Assembly: GCF_900110965.1 (NCBI RefSeq)
Contig: NZ_FOFO01000010.1
Span: 30,707-94,706, forward strand
Length of the DNA: 64,000 nt
Source: Ectothiorhodospira magna
GTDB lineage: Bacteria > Pseudomonadota > Gammaproteobacteria > Ectothiorhodospirales > Ectothiorhodospiraceae
Reading direction: 5' to 3'
Of this stretch, positions 18,802 through 30,331 are shown piece after piece. The notes below the pieces were generated by a model. That model worked only from the letters and a program-made list of their open reading frames with translations. It was not told the origin of the DNA and made no database searches. Position 1 is the first letter of the stretch; the number at the start of each line of letters is the position of its first letter. The translations under genes were made by a program, and so were the position numbers.

Positions 18802-20244
18802 CTACGGAGCAAAGTCCTGCAATGCCCCCACCTGGACGATCTTCATGGCGTTGGTGCCACCCATGACGCCGGTGAGATCTCCCTTGGTGATGATCACCAG
18901 ATCGCCATCCTCCACAATGCCCGCCTCCTGGAGCATGGCCACCACCTGACGGTTGTTGGCCGCATGGCTGACATTGTCGCTCTCGAACAGGACCGGATAG
19001 ACCCCCCGGTACAGGGTCATGCGGCGACAGGTGCATTCGTGCCGGGTCATGGCAAAAATGGGGATGCCGGAACTGATGCGGGACATCCATTGGGCCGTGG
19101 AGCCGGATTCGGTCATGGCGGCGATGGCGCGCACATCCAGGTGGTTGGCGGTGTACATGGTGGCCATGGCAATGGCCTCGTCCACCCGTTCAAAGTAGCT
19201 GTCCATGCGGTGGGTGGACACCCGGGCGCTGCGCTGGCGCTCCGCCGCCTCGCAGATCCGCCCCATGGCCTCCACCGCCTTGTGGGGATAGTGGCCGGTG
19301 GCTGTCTCCCCGGAGAGCATGACCGCGTCGGTGCCGTCCAGTACCGCATTGGCCACGTCGAACACCTCGGCCCGGGTGGGGATCGGGCTCTGGATCATGG
19401 ATTCCATCATCTGGGTGGCGGTGATCACCACCCGGTTGCGGGTACGGGCCTGCTGAATCAGGCGCTTTTGCACCCCTGGCAATTCCGCGTCTCCGATCTC
19501 CACCCCCAGGTCGCCCCGGGCAATCATGATCACATCGGTGGCGGTGAGGATCTCGTCGATGGCGTCCACCGCCTCGGCCCGTTCGATCTTGGCGCAGATG
19601 GCGCCCTGCCCGCCGGCCTCCCGCAACAGTTCCCGGGCGCGATTGACGTCGGCGGCGCTACGGGGAAAGGAGATGGCCAGAAAGTCCACGTCCAGTTCGG
19701 CGGCCAGGCGGATGTCCTCCCGGTCCTTGTCGGTGATGGCGGGAGCGGACAGGCCGCCCCCCTGACGGTTGATGCCCTTGTTGTTGGACAGGGTGCCGCC
19801 CACGGCCACGCGGGTATGGATCCGCGGCCCGTCCACCCGTTCCACCGTCAGCACCAGGCGACCATCGTCCAGCAGCAGGCTGTCGCCGGGGCTGACGTCC
19901 CCGGGCAGTGCCTTGTAGGTGATGCCCACCTGTTCCCGGGTGCCGGCATTAGGGTCCAGCGCTGCATCCAGAATAAAGTCATCGCCCTCCCGCAGGATCA
20001 CGCTGCCCGAGGCAAACCGGGCGGTGCGGATCTTCGGGCCTTGCAAATCCCCCAGCACGGCGACGATGCGCGAGGCTTTCCGGGCGGTCTCCCGCAACAG
20101 GGCCACCCGCTTGCGGTGATCGTCCGGATCGCCGTGGGAAAAGTTGATGCGCACCACGTCCACGCCGGCCTTCACCAGCGCGCCCATGGCGGACGGGCTG
20201 TCCGTGGCCGGTCCCAGGGTTGCTACGATCTTGGTTCTACGCAT
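18802..20244 (-). CDS. pyk: Pyruvate kinase
   Basis: A 480-residue protein starting [16 protein letters not shown], with the substrate/metal motif [12 protein letters not shown], the catalytic Lys segment [12 protein letters not shown] and the Mg-binding [12 protein letters not shown]. It makes pyruvate and ATP from phosphoenolpyruvate and ADP. The open frame continues upstream to 20508, but homology begins at ATG 20244. It lies between pgk and fba on the minus strand. Pyruvate from this step could feed the NifJ enzyme encoded at 43.7-48.8 kb. Confidence 0.95.
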   Translation of the reverse strand: MRRTKIVATLGPATDSPSAMGALVKAGVDVVRINFSHGDPDDHRKRVALLRETARKASRIVAVLGDLQGPKIRTARFASGSVILREGDDFILDAALDPNAGTREQVGITYKALPGDVSPGDSLLLDDGRLVLTVERVDGPRIHTRVAVGGTLSNNKGINRQGGGLSAPAITDKDREDIRLAAELDVDFLAISFPRSAADVNRARELLREAGGQGAICAKIERAEAVDAIDEILTATDVIMIARGDLGVEIGDAELPGVQKRLIQQARTRNRVVITATQMMESMIQSPIPTRAEVFDVANAVLDGTDAVMLSGETATGHYPHKAVEAMGRICEAAERQRSARVSTHRMDSYFERVDEAIAMATMYTANHLDVRAIAAMTESGSTAQWMSRISSGIPIFAMTRHECTCRRMTLYRGVYPVLFESDNVSHAANNRQVVAMLQEAGIVEDGDLVIITKGDLTGVMGGTNAMKIVQVGALQDFAP

Positions 20245-20296
20245 GTCGGGCCTTGTCCTTGCTCGGTGGGTACCGAAGGTGGTGGGTGATGATCGC

Positions 20297-21475
20297 TCAG
20301 CCCTTGGCCCGGGCCTCCAGCATGGCGACGGCGGGCAGGGTCTTGCCTTCCAGGAACTCCAGGAAAGCGCCACCGCCGGTGGAGATATAGGAAATGCGAT
20401 CCGCCAGCCCGTACTTGTCGATGGCGGCCAGGGTGTCGCCACCGCCGGCGATGGAGAAGGCGTCGCTGGCGGCGATGGCCTCGCCCATGGCCTGGGTGCC
20501 GGCGGCAAACTGGTCGAACTCGAACACGCCCACGGGGCCGTTCCAGACGATGGTGCCGGCCTTCTTCAGCAGTTCGGCATAGCTGGCGGCGGTGTCCGGC
20601 CCCACGTCGAAGATCATGTCGTCATCGGCCACGTCGCTGACCTTGCGTGTGGTGGCCGGAGTGGATTCGGAGAACGCCTTGCCCACGGTGACGTCGGTGG
20701 GAACGGGAATGTCGCCGCCCTTGGCCCGTGCCGCTTCCATCAGGCGCTTTGCCTCGGGGATCAGATCGTTTTCACACAGGGATTTGCCCACCCCGTGACC
20801 CTGAGCGGCAATGAAGGTGTTGGCGATGCCGCCACCGACGATGAGCTGATCCACCACCTTGGACAGGGATTCGAGCACGGTCAGCTTGGTGGACACCTTG
20901 GAACCGCCGACGATGGCCACCAGCGGGCGCTTTGGATTGTCCAGGGCCTTGCCCAGGGCTTCCAGTTCCGCCGCCAGCAGGGGGCCGGCACAGGCCACCG
21001 GGGCGAACTTGCCGGCACCGTGGGTGGAGGCCTGGGCCCGGTGGGCGGTGCCGAAGGCGTCCATCACGTAGATGTCGCAGAGGGCGGCGTATTGCTTCGA
21101 CAGGGCTTCGTCATCCTTCTTTTCACCCGGGTTGAAACGGACGTTTTCCAGCAGCACCACCTCGCCCTCGGCCACCTCCACCCCGCTGAGGTAATCCCGT
21201 ACCAGGCGCACTTCCTTGCCCAGCAGACCGGAAAGATGAGCGGCCACCGGTGCCAGGGAGTCGGCCTCGCTGAACACGCCTTCCTCCGGGCGGCCCAGGT
21301 GGGACATCAGCATGACCCGGGCGCCGGCCTTCATGGCGTGCTCGATGGTGGGCAGGCTGGCGCGGATGCGGGCATCCGAGGTGACCTTGCCGTCCTTCAC
21401 GGGGACATTGAGATCCTCGCGGATCAGCACCCGCTTACCCTTCAGGTCCAGATCGGTCATCTTGATGACGGACAT
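20297..21475 (-). CDS. pgk: Phosphoglycerate kinase
   Basis: A 392-residue two-domain kinase. The substrate motif [31 protein letters not shown] and the C-terminal nucleotide-binding block [17 protein letters not shown] are present. It interconverts 1,3-bisphosphoglycerate and 3-phosphoglycerate in glycolysis and the Calvin cycle. ATG 21475 has an AGGAGTTGCG site directly upstream; the longer open frame to 21667 runs through the intergenic palindrome and is not used. Confidence 0.95.
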   Translation of the reverse strand: MSVIKMTDLDLKGKRVLIREDLNVPVKDGKVTSDARIRASLPTIEHAMKAGARVMLMSHLGRPEEGVFSEADSLAPVAAHLSGLLGKEVRLVRDYLSGVEVAEGEVVLLENVRFNPGEKKDDEALSKQYAALCDIYVMDAFGTAHRAQASTHGAGKFAPVACAGPLLAAELEALGKALDNPKRPLVAIVGGSKVSTKLTVLESLSKVVDQLIVGGGIANTFIAAQGHGVGKSLCENDLIPEAKRLMEAARAKGGDIPVPTDVTVGKAFSESTPATTRKVSDVADDDMIFDVGPDTAASYAELLKKAGTIVWNGPVGVFEFDQFAAGTQAMGEAIAASDAFSIAGGGDTLAAIDKYGLADRISYISTGGGAFLEFLEGKTLPAVAMLEARAKG

Positions 21476-21532
21476 GCGCAACTCCTTGGATGGTTTCGGA
21501 TATTCTTTCTGGGGTCTTGCAGGGAGCAAACG

Positions 21533-21556
21533 CCCCTCTCCCCAAGGGGAGAGGGG
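21533..21556. repeat. GC-rich palindrome, copy 3
   Basis: Eleven-nt perfect arms (CCCCTCTCCCC and complement) with a 2-nt spacer lie between gap and pgk on the minus strand. It is near-identical to copy 2 at 17617-17641 and may adjust mRNA stability between the two genes. Confidence 0.75.
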
Positions 21557-21572
21557 TCGGGGGGCAGACCGC

Positions 21573-22610
<1,038 letters not shown>

Positions 22611-22628
22611 TCAATATCAGGCGAGGAT

Positions 22629-24626
22629 TCAGCCCAGTACGGCTTCCACCGCACTGATCACATTGTCCGCCGTGAAGCCGAAATGTTTCATCAACTCGCC
22701 GCCGGGGGCGGATTCGCCGAAGCGGTCCATGCCCACCACGCGACCATCCAGACCCACATACTTGAGCCAGCCGACAGTCACGCCGGCCTCCACGGCCACG
22801 CGGGCGCGCACGGCGCCGGGCAGCACGGATTCGCGGTAGTCGGCATCCTGGGCATCGAACACTTCCTGGCAGGGCATGGACACCACCCGGACCCGCTTGC
22901 CCCTGGATTCCAGCGCCTTGGCCGCCTCCATGGCAATCCCCACCTCCGAGCCGGTGGCCAGGATAATGGCATCCGGCTGACCGCCGGCATCGTGCAGCAC
23001 ATAACCGCCCCGGGCGATGTCGGCCAACTGGGCCTGGGTACGGGTCTGGTGGGGCAGGTTCTGGCGGGACAGGCTCAGCAGACTGGGACCGTCGGTGCGC
23101 TCGATGCCCGCCTTCCAGGCCACGGCGGTCTCCACCCCATCGCAGGGACGCCAGACATTCATGTTGGGAATCAGCCGCAGGCTGGTGACCTGCTCCACCG
23201 GCTGGTGGGTGGGGCCGTCTTCGCCCAGACCGATGGAATCATGGGTCATCACGTAGATCACCCGTTGCTTCATCAGGGCAGACATGCGCAGGCCGTTACG
23301 GGCATAGTCGCTGAAGATCAGGAAAGTGCCGCCATAAGGGATGAAGCCGCCGTGCAGGGCGATCCCGTTCATGATGGCGGCCATGCCGAACTCCCGCACC
23401 CCGTAGAACAGGTAGTTGCCGTCGCCGTCCGCCTTGCTGATGCCCTTGGAGCCCTTCCACAGGGTGAGGTTGGAACCGGCCAGGTCGGCGGAGCCGCCCA
23501 GCAGTTCCGGCAGGGCCGGGGCATAGCCGCCGATGGCGTTCTGGGAGGCCTTGCGGCTGGCGATGGTCTCGGCCTTGGCCACGGTCTCCTCGATGAAGGT
23601 CTGGGCCTTTTGTGCCCAGTCGGCGGGCAGTTCGCCACTCATGCGGCGGGTGAATTCGGCGGCCAGTTCCGGGTGGGCCTTGGCATATTCGGCAAAGCGG
23701 GTCTGCCAGGCGTTTTCGGCCTGGGCGCCCTTGTCACGGGCATTCCAGCCGGCGCGGATCTCGTCCGGGATCACGAAGGGTTCATGGGGCCAGCCGAGGG
23801 TCTCCCGCACCAGCGCGATCTCGTCCTGGCCCAGGGGCGCGCCATGGCACTCTTCCTTGCCCTGCTTGTTGGGGGAGCCAAAACCGATGATGGTCTTGCA
23901 GCAGATCAGGGTGGGACGATCCTTCACGGCCCGGGCCTGCTCGATGGCCTGCTTCACCGCCTCGGCATCGTGACCATCCACCCCCGGCACCACATGCCAG
24001 CCGTAGGCTTCGAAACGCTTGGGGGTGTCGTCGGTGAACCAGCCTTCCACCTCGCCGTCGATGGAGATGCCGTTGTCGTCGTAGAAGGCCACCAGCTTGC
24101 CCAGCCCCAGGGTGCCAGCCAGGGAGCAGGCTTCGTGGGAGATGCCTTCCATCAGGCAGCCGTCGCCCAGGAAGACGTAAGTGTAATGATCCACCACCTC
24201 ATGGCCGGGGCGGTTGAAATGGGCCGCCAGGGCCTTTTCGGCGATGGCCATGCCCACCGCGTTGGTGATGCCCTGGCCCAGGGGACCGGTGGTGGTCTCG
24301 ACACCCGGGGTGTAGCCGTATTCCGGGTGGCCGGGGGTACGGGAATGGAACTGCCGGAACTGCTTGAGTTCTTCGATGGGCAGGTCGTAGCCACTCAGAT
24401 GCAGGAGGGAATACACCAACATGGAACCATGACCATTGGACATCACGAAACGATCACGGTCCGCCCACTGGGGATTGGCCGGATTGTGCTTGAGATAATC
24501 ATTCCAGAGCACTTCGGCGATGTCGGCCATGCCCATGGGCGCACCGGGATGACCGGAATTGGCCTTCTGGACCGCGTCCATGGAAAGCGCACGAATCGCG
24601 TTGGCTAGCTCTTTGCGGGAAGGCAT
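22629..24626 (-). CDS. tkt: Transketolase
   Basis: A 665-residue thiamine-diphosphate enzyme. Visible blocks are the N-terminal [32 protein letters not shown], the ThDP/Mg motif [18 protein letters not shown]...DDN and the central [16 protein letters not shown]. It exchanges two-carbon units in the pentose phosphate and Calvin pathways. ATG 24626 is preceded by TCAGGAGATCTGC; the upstream open frame to 24737 is not needed. It is the first gene of the minus-strand carbon cluster, so the promoter probably lies in 24627-25004. Confidence 0.95.
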   Translation of the reverse strand: MPSRKELANAIRALSMDAVQKANSGHPGAPMGMADIAEVLWNDYLKHNPANPQWADRDRFVMSNGHGSMLVYSLLHLSGYDLPIEELKQFRQFHSRTPGHPEYGYTPGVETTTGPLGQGITNAVGMAIAEKALAAHFNRPGHEVVDHYTYVFLGDGCLMEGISHEACSLAGTLGLGKLVAFYDDNGISIDGEVEGWFTDDTPKRFEAYGWHVVPGVDGHDAEAVKQAIEQARAVKDRPTLICCKTIIGFGSPNKQGKEECHGAPLGQDEIALVRETLGWPHEPFVIPDEIRAGWNARDKGAQAENAWQTRFAEYAKAHPELAAEFTRRMSGELPADWAQKAQTFIEETVAKAETIASRKASQNAIGGYAPALPELLGGSADLAGSNLTLWKGSKGISKADGDGNYLFYGVREFGMAAIMNGIALHGGFIPYGGTFLIFSDYARNGLRMSALMKQRVIYVMTHDSIGLGEDGPTHQPVEQVTSLRLIPNMNVWRPCDGVETAVAWKAGIERTDGPSLLSLSRQNLPHQTRTQAQLADIARGGYVLHDAGGQPDAIILATGSEVGIAMEAAKALESRGKRVRVVSMPCQEVFDAQDADYRESVLPGAVRARVAVEAGVTVGWLKYVGLDGRVVGMDRFGESAPGGELMKHFGFTADNVISAVEAVLG

Positions 24627-25004
24627 GCAGATCTCCTGACAAGGGTGGAAATAAGGGTCTTTATGGTCTGCCGCGCTGACACCTTTTGGCGATGTTCTGG
24701 TTATTCGGACGACTGGAAAAGACGCGGCATACCTCAAATTGGTCGCTGAAAAAGTCTTCAGGAACAGTGTTTTAAACGAATTCTCGGCATGTCATGGGGC
24801 TATTAATACCACATGGAATATGCATTGACCACAGCGTTATCGGCCTGCATTTTCCCTGACAGGGGGGCTTGTCGCAAGCCCGAAGGAACCTGGAGGGCTT
24901 GTGCTGCACTGCTCCATAAATGATTAAGATAGAACGATAAATCAATTCCAGACAGCCCATGCCGGTAGCCATGATATGTGGAGAAAGACACATCCGGGCT
25001 ATGG
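24627..25004. other. Intergenic region upstream of tkt
   Basis: No convincing gene is seen. The region is more AT-rich than its flanks and should hold the promoter for the tkt-gap-pgk-pyk-fba cluster. A perfect 7-bp stem with loop TCG (GGGCTTGtcgCAAGCCC, near 24864-24880) is the only strong hairpin; it has no T tract. Short open frames here look like shadows with no family resemblance. Confidence 0.5.
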
Positions 25005-25694
25005 TTATACCAGCCGCAAAGCCTGACGAAACAGGCCTTTTAGCGGAGGCTCCAGAAATGCTCTGGCTTCTCTGGGGGCGATCTTCCTGTCGCGGCAGAA
25101 ACAGGCCAGGGCAAAGGCAATTTCCGGGCGTCCCAAAGACGCGGACCGGTCGATGGCCGGGCTGGCACATTGGCCACATCCCCCTACCCGGCTGATAAAC
25201 GCGGTATTGGCCAGAAAGACCCCAAATCCCATCCATACCGCCACCAGTTCCGCCACATGGGCTTCATTGCCTGCCTGGGCGGGTGCCGGTTCACGACGTG
25301 TGTACATCCACCAGCCCGCCAGATCCCGGGCCAACTGGGCCACCAGAGCCTGACGGTTGGTCCACAGCAGCGGGTCGTACTCAAGCACCAGCGGCTCTGC
25401 TGCTGTGGGGGCTGCTGGAAACCGTGCACCGTAACCGGCTGGCACCAGTTGCATCGGTATCGAATCAAGCCCCCCATGGCGGGCAATGGCCATCAAGGTG
25501 GCCATAGCGGCTTCGTGGGGGGACTGGACCTGGGCCGGAAAATGTTCACGGATGGGCAGGACCAGATGGGCCTGATCCAGGGGGCGCACATCGTCCTGCT
25601 GGGCCACAGCCCAGGTATGGACATCCCGGATCCAGGCGCGGGTGGTCTCGTCAACGACGGGGGTGGAACGAAACAGTTGCAGGATGGCATTCAA
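25005..25694 (-). CDS. Uncharacterised protein coupled to the YdbH-like gene
   Basis: A 229-residue protein of unknown function. The frame is open to 25868, but that part overlaps the upstream gene; a TTG at 25694 overlaps the upstream stop (TTGA) and gives a compact start. The C-terminal half has VAELVAVWMGFGVFLANTAF and a Cys-containing segment GGCGQCASPA...CFC. This recalls proteins that carry a HELAH-like zinc site followed by a GFGVFLAN helix; here the expected HExxH position reads RDLAG, so a peptidase activity is unlikely. This comparison is from memory and uncertain. Confidence 0.6.
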   Translation of the reverse strand: MNAILQLFRSTPVVDETTRAWIRDVHTWAVAQQDDVRPLDQAHLVLPIREHFPAQVQSPHEAAMATLMAIARHGGLDSIPMQLVPAGYGARFPAAPTAAEPLVLEYDPLLWTNRQALVAQLARDLAGWWMYTRREPAPAQAGNEAHVAELVAVWMGFGVFLANTAFISRVGGCGQCASPAIDRSASLGRPEIAFALACFCRDRKIAPREARAFLEPPLKGLFRQALRLV

Positions 25695-27772
25695 TCGGTG
25701 TCTCCCGTGTTGTGTTCTCCCGACTGCACGGCGGCGGCCAGTCGCTGCACCAGATCCCGCCAGGCCACCTGCCGGGTGAAGCCCACCACCTGAATCCGGG
25801 GCACTCCAGACCCCTGGAGGATAAAATATCCGCCCGAGGGCGCCGGCGCCACCCCGCTCATCTGGCACACATCCCCCCGCAGGCTGCAGGACAGGCCCAA
25901 CTGATGATAGGCAAAGGATTCAAAGACACGCAGGAAGCCGGTGCCCAGCGCCCCGCCCACGCCGCCCCCCAGGCTCACCAGATTATCCACCGCCCGCTGG
26001 CTGATGCGGCGCCGGAACCGGCCTTCCAGGGGCGTGTAGAGGGCGGCATCGAAGCGGACCGGCTGCCAGTTCACCAGCACCATGTCGTGGACATGGCCCT
26101 GCAGTCGTCCCTCGATCTTGCCAAAGGCAAAGGTGCCGGTGATGGCGGCCAGATCCAGGTGGCTGATGTCCATGTCGCCGGAGAGCACCGGCGCCACCCC
26201 GAACGGGTCTTGCAGGCGCAGGTTGCGGACCATGATCAGACCGTCAAAGGCATGAATCAGCAACCGTCCGCCCACGCTCAGTTCGCCCCCTTCATAGCGC
26301 ACCTGGGGAATGACCCCGGCCAGGGTGCCGGTAAACAGGGGGCGATCCAGGGCGGCGGCCAGCAGTTCCATGGCAATGGGGGTGATTCGGCCATCGAATG
26401 CCAGTACCGGGTCATCGCTGGCCAGACCGCCCACCTGAAGGGTCTCCACGGCCAGGGCGCCGTCCAGGATGGGGATTTGGGTCGGCGCCAGCAGGTGCAG
26501 GCCGTCCCGTTCCAGTTGCAGGGACAGACGGCTGTCCCCCAGGGGGATGCGATAGACATGGCCGCCGGCAAATCCCAGGTGGCTGGCGGGCGGGGTATGT
26601 GCCCCGTTCCACTGCAGTCGGCCTTCCAGATCGTACAGTCCCAGACGGCCTCGCCGGTCATCCAGATGGACATCCGCGAGGGTCAGGGTCGCTTGGGATG
26701 GCCTGCCCTCCCTGACCTGTAATTGGGCCGATAAGTCCCCCAAAATATCCAGGTCTTCCAGCACCGTGCCGTGGAGAAAGGGCCGCAGGAAGGTGTCGTA
26801 CAGGGTCGGCAGGTGGCCCTGATCCAGGTGCAGATCCGCCTCCCGCAGGGGCGGGGTCTGCCGGGTATCCACGGCCAGTGTGCCGGCGACCCGCAGGGCT
26901 TCCCCCCAGGTCAGGGCCATCTGATCCACCTGGAGGGTGCCCCGTTGCGGCGAGCCGGTGAAGGTCAGCCCTAGCTGAGCCGGGGCTTGTGGTGAGGATT
27001 CGGCATAGACCGGATGGAGGTAGCTGCCCCCTTCGGACCAGGTCAGATCCAGCCGACCCCGCCAGTGGCCGGCCCGCTGACGGGCCTCCAATGCCAGGTC
27101 CGTGGCCAATTCTTCCCCGGCCAGGGTGCCGCCGGCGGCGCTGAAGGCGCCATCGCGCCAGGTCAGTTGGGTGACAAGGTGGGCCAGGCCCTCATCGCCG
27201 CCGGTGGCCTGCAGATGGCCGGACACAGTCCCCTGCAGCAACAGGTCCCGCAGGGGAGAATCCGGCGCGGGGGTGGTCAAGGCCCTGAGCAGGGGCGGGA
27301 GCCCTTGCAGCGGCATGGCCTGCAGGGTGGCGGTGGCCTGCCACTGTCCCGGTCCCAGCAGCAGGCGTATCCCCACCCCATCCCATGCTTCCAGGGACAG
27401 GGCCAGATCCAGGTCCAGGCGACCATCCAGGCGCAGGGTCATGCGGCCCGTGCCGCTGCCGCGTCCCAATGCCGGATGCTGCCATGTCACCTCCAGCCGG
27501 GGACAGTCCAGGGTGAGGTTGTCCAGCCTGCCGCCCTGGCATTGCAGCCGGACCTGCCGCACCGTGCCCAGGGGTTCGGGCAATTGGAATCGTGCCACCT
27601 GCAGGTCCAGGGTATCCCGTTGCCCCAGGCTCAGGTCCAGGGTGACGCCTTCCAGGGACCAGCCGTCGCCCTGAAGGTCCCCGATGCCCAGGCGCAGACC
27701 GTCCAGGGCCAGAGCCGGGCCGGACAGTCCCGCGGTCAGCAGGATCAGGGTTGCGAGGCGGAGACGTGGCAA
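25691..27772 (-). CDS. Large periplasmic AsmA/YdbH-like protein
   Basis: A 693-residue protein with a signal peptide (LATLILLTAGLSGPALA) and a body rich in alternating beta-strand patterns. The C-terminal third, LFTGTLAGVIPQVRYEGGELSVGG followed by LQDPFGVAPVLSGDMDISHLDL, resembles the C-terminal region of YdbH/AsmA-type proteins that bridge inner and outer membrane for phospholipid transport. The family assignment is moderate; the role is inferred. The gene overlaps yegQ by 28 nt and the downstream gene by 4 nt, so the three form one transcription unit. Confidence 0.6.
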   Translation of the reverse strand: MPRLRLATLILLTAGLSGPALALDGLRLGIGDLQGDGWSLEGVTLDLSLGQRDTLDLQVARFQLPEPLGTVRQVRLQCQGGRLDNLTLDCPRLEVTWQHPALGRGSGTGRMTLRLDGRLDLDLALSLEAWDGVGIRLLLGPGQWQATATLQAMPLQGLPPLLRALTTPAPDSPLRDLLLQGTVSGHLQATGGDEGLAHLVTQLTWRDGAFSAAGGTLAGEELATDLALEARQRAGHWRGRLDLTWSEGGSYLHPVYAESSPQAPAQLGLTFTGSPQRGTLQVDQMALTWGEALRVAGTLAVDTRQTPPLREADLHLDQGHLPTLYDTFLRPFLHGTVLEDLDILGDLSAQLQVREGRPSQATLTLADVHLDDRRGRLGLYDLEGRLQWNGAHTPPASHLGFAGGHVYRIPLGDSRLSLQLERDGLHLLAPTQIPILDGALAVETLQVGGLASDDPVLAFDGRITPIAMELLAAALDRPLFTGTLAGVIPQVRYEGGELSVGGRLLIHAFDGLIMVRNLRLQDPFGVAPVLSGDMDISHLDLAAITGTFAFGKIEGRLQGHVHDMVLVNWQPVRFDAALYTPLEGRFRRRISQRAVDNLVSLGGGVGGALGTGFLRVFESFAYHQLGLSCSLRGDVCQMSGVAPAPSGGYFILQGSGVPRIQVVGFTRQVAWRDLVQRLAAAVQSGEHNTGDTD

Positions 27773-29100
27773 GGGGCTTGAGGGCTGAGTGGGTCCAGGT
27801 AGCGTATCACCAGACCCAGATGGTAATTACCGGCGGGCAGGGGGATGCGGACCCGGTAGCCCGCCCCCGGCGCCTCCGGCATGGTGTCCCCCGTCAGGCT
27901 GTACAGGGCCTCCAGAATCAGTTCCCGGCTGCCCGCCGGGGTCATCACCTCCAGCCGATCCCCTACCGCGAACTTGTTCTTTACCTCGATCTCCGCCATT
28001 CCGGTGTCGGGATCAAAACCCAGGATCTCTCCCACGAACAGCTGGCGGGCGGATTCCGAATGTCCCCGTGCATAATTCTGTGCGGTGCGGTCCTTGTTGC
28101 GGGTGAGGAAGCCGTCGGTATAGCCCCGGTTGGCCAGCCCCTCCAGGTGATCCAGCAGTCGCGGATCGAAGTCCCGGCCCGCCGCCGCATCGTCGATGGC
28201 ACGGCGATACACCTGGGTGGCGCGGGCGGCGTAGTAGTGGGATTTGGTCCGGCCCTCGATCTTCAGCGCGTCCACCCCGATCTGCGTCAGTCGCCCCACA
28301 TGCTCCACCGCCCGCAGGTCCATGGCATTGAGAATGTAGGTGCCGTGCTCATCCTCCTCCACCGGCATGAGCTGTCCGGGCCGTTCCCCTTCTTCCAGCA
28401 GGAATGCCTCGTTCGCCCGTGGATGACGCCCCCCGGCGGCGGCCTCCATCGGCAGCAGGTCGCCGGTGTCATCGGTCCGGGTGGGGTGCAGACGGTAGCG
28501 CCAGCGGCAGGAATTGGTGCAGGCTCCCTGGTTGGCATCCCGGTGATTGAAGTAGCCCGACAGCAGGCAGCGCCCGGAATAGGCGATGCACATGGCCCCA
28601 TGCACCATCACTTCCAGTTCCATGTCCGGGCAGTCCTGACGGATCCGGCTGATCTCCTCCAGGGACAGTTCCCGGGACAGGATCACCCGGGACAGGCCCA
28701 GCCCCTGCCAGAAGCGTACCGAGGCCTGATTCACCGTATTGGCCTGCACCGACAGGTGCACCGGGATCTGGGGCCAGGTTTCACGGACCATCAGGATCAG
28801 GCCCGGATCCGACATGATCAGGGCATCCGGCGCCAGTTCCACCACCGGGGCCATGTCCTCCAGGAAGGTCTGCACCTTGGCGGGATGGGCGGCAATATTG
28901 GTGGCCAGGAAGAATCGGCGGCCCGCGGCGTGGGTGGCCTCGATCCCGGCCCGCAGTCGTTCCAGGGTGGAAAAGTCGTTGTTGCGCACCCGCAGGGAGT
29001 AGCGGGGCAGGCCGGCATACACCGCGTCGGCGCCGTAGGCCAGGGCGTAGTGCAGGTTTTTTAAGGTGCCGGCGGGGGTGAGGAGTTCGGGGGTTTTCAT
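27745..29100 (-). CDS. yegQ: tRNA uridine 5-hydroxylation protein, U32 peptidase-like
   Basis: A 451-residue U32 family protein starting MKTPELLTPAGTLKNLHYALAYGADAVY, with HGAMCIAYSGRCLLS and the Cys segment GACTNSCRWRYRL that typify the YegQ/TrhP branch. YegQ acts in prephenate-dependent formation of 5-hydroxyuridine in tRNA wobble positions. The C-terminal beta domain (GEILGFDPDTGMAEIEVKNKF) is present. An insertion between CRWRYRL and the Met-rich DEHGTYILNAMDL block is longer than usual (about 45 residues). Two other U32 proteins, UbiU and UbiV, are encoded 5 kb away. Confidence 0.88.
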   Translation of the reverse strand: MKTPELLTPAGTLKNLHYALAYGADAVYAGLPRYSLRVRNNDFSTLERLRAGIEATHAAGRRFFLATNIAAHPAKVQTFLEDMAPVVELAPDALIMSDPGLILMVRETWPQIPVHLSVQANTVNQASVRFWQGLGLSRVILSRELSLEEISRIRQDCPDMELEVMVHGAMCIAYSGRCLLSGYFNHRDANQGACTNSCRWRYRLHPTRTDDTGDLLPMEAAAGGRHPRANEAFLLEEGERPGQLMPVEEDEHGTYILNAMDLRAVEHVGRLTQIGVDALKIEGRTKSHYYAARATQVYRRAIDDAAAGRDFDPRLLDHLEGLANRGYTDGFLTRNKDRTAQNYARGHSESARQLFVGEILGFDPDTGMAEIEVKNKFAVGDRLEVMTPAGSRELILEALYSLTGDTMPEAPGAGYRVRIPLPAGNYHLGLVIRYLDPLSPQAPCHVSASQP

Positions 29101-29230
29101 GGAGAGAATGATACTGCAGTTGCGATGGTTGCGTGGGACAGTAACCCCTTTATCGACAGGGGGATTCAGTGTTCCCGAGTTCCTTGGTGTAGAATCCGGG
29201 GATTACACTCTGAACCCCGAGGAAGGCTTG

Positions 29231-30316
29231 ATGTCCCAGGTGTCCCGCTTGCAGGTTGAAACGGCGCTCAAGGCGATCCAGGATCCCTACATGGACAAGG
29301 ATCTGATGTCCGCCAAGGCCGTCAAGGATATTCAGGTGGATGGCGGCACGGTCAATATCCAGCTGACCCTGGGCTATGCCGCCGCCGGCTGGCACGAAGC
29401 ACTGCGCCGGGCCGTGACCGAGGCGGTGGAGGGCATTGAGGGTGTTGCCACGGTGGCGGTGCAGGTGGAGACCCGCATCGTCTCCCACGCGGTACAGAAG
29501 AATCTCAAACCCCTGCAGGGGATCAAGAACATCATCGCCGTGGCCTCCGGCAAGGGCGGGGTGGGCAAGTCCACCACCGCCGTCAATCTGGCCCTGGCCC
29601 TGGCGGGGGAGGGAGCCAGTGTGGGCATCCTGGATGCCGACATCTACGGCCCCAGCCAGCCCCGCATGCTGGGCATCTCCGGCAAGCCGGAGACCCGGGA
29701 CGGCAAGACCATGGAGCCGATGGAAAACCACGGCATCCAGGCCATGTCCATCGGGTTTCTCATCGATGAGGACACCCCCATGATCTGGCGTGGCCCCATG
29801 GTCACCCAGGCCCTGGAACAGCTGTTGCGGGACACCAACTGGAAGGCGCTGGATTATCTGGTCATCGACCTGCCGCCGGGCACCGGCGACACCCAGCTTA
29901 CCCTGGCCCAGAAGATTCCGGTGAGCGGTGCCGTCATCGTCACCACGCCCCAGGACATCGCCCTGCTGGATGCCCGCAAGGGTCTGAAGATGTTCGAGAA
30001 GGTGGACGTGCCGGTGCTGGGGGTGGTGGAGAACATGAGCATCCACATCTGCTCCAACTGCGGTCACGAGGAATACATCTTCGGCCAGGGCGGTGGCGAG
30101 CGCATGGCCGGGGACTACGGCGTGGCGTTCCTCGGCGCCCTGCCGCTGGATATCCAGATCCGTGAACAGGCCGACGGTGGTCGCCCCACCGTGATCGCCC
30201 AGCCCGATAGCCGCATTGCCGAGATCTACCGGGAGATCGCCCGCCGCACCGCCGCCCGTCTGGCCGCCCAGGCCCGGGACTACAGCGCCAAGTTCCCCAA
30301 CATCGTCATTCAATAA
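29231..30316 (+). CDS. apbC: Iron-sulfur cluster carrier protein ApbC/Mrp
   Basis: A 361-residue P-loop ATPase. An N-terminal MIP18-like domain (residues 1-90) is followed by the deviant Walker A GKGGVGKSTTAVNLA and the C-terminal cluster-binding pair CSNCGHEEY. ApbC/Mrp carries [4Fe-4S] clusters to apo-enzymes, which fits the many Fe-S and radical-SAM proteins encoded downstream. ATG 29231 was chosen from a longer open frame because the family N-terminus begins there. dcd starts 15 bp after the stop. Confidence 0.93.
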   Translation: MSQVSRLQVETALKAIQDPYMDKDLMSAKAVKDIQVDGGTVNIQLTLGYAAAGWHEALRRAVTEAVEGIEGVATVAVQVETRIVSHAVQKNLKPLQGIKNIIAVASGKGGVGKSTTAVNLALALAGEGASVGILDADIYGPSQPRMLGISGKPETRDGKTMEPMENHGIQAMSIGFLIDEDTPMIWRGPMVTQALEQLLRDTNWKALDYLVIDLPPGTGDTQLTLAQKIPVSGAVIVTTPQDIALLDARKGLKMFEKVDVPVLGVVENMSIHICSNCGHEEYIFGQGGGERMAGDYGVAFLGALPLDIQIREQADGGRPTVIAQPDSRIAEIYREIARRTAARLAAQARDYSAKFPNIVIQ

Positions 30317-30331
30317 AAGGCAGGCCGTTTC

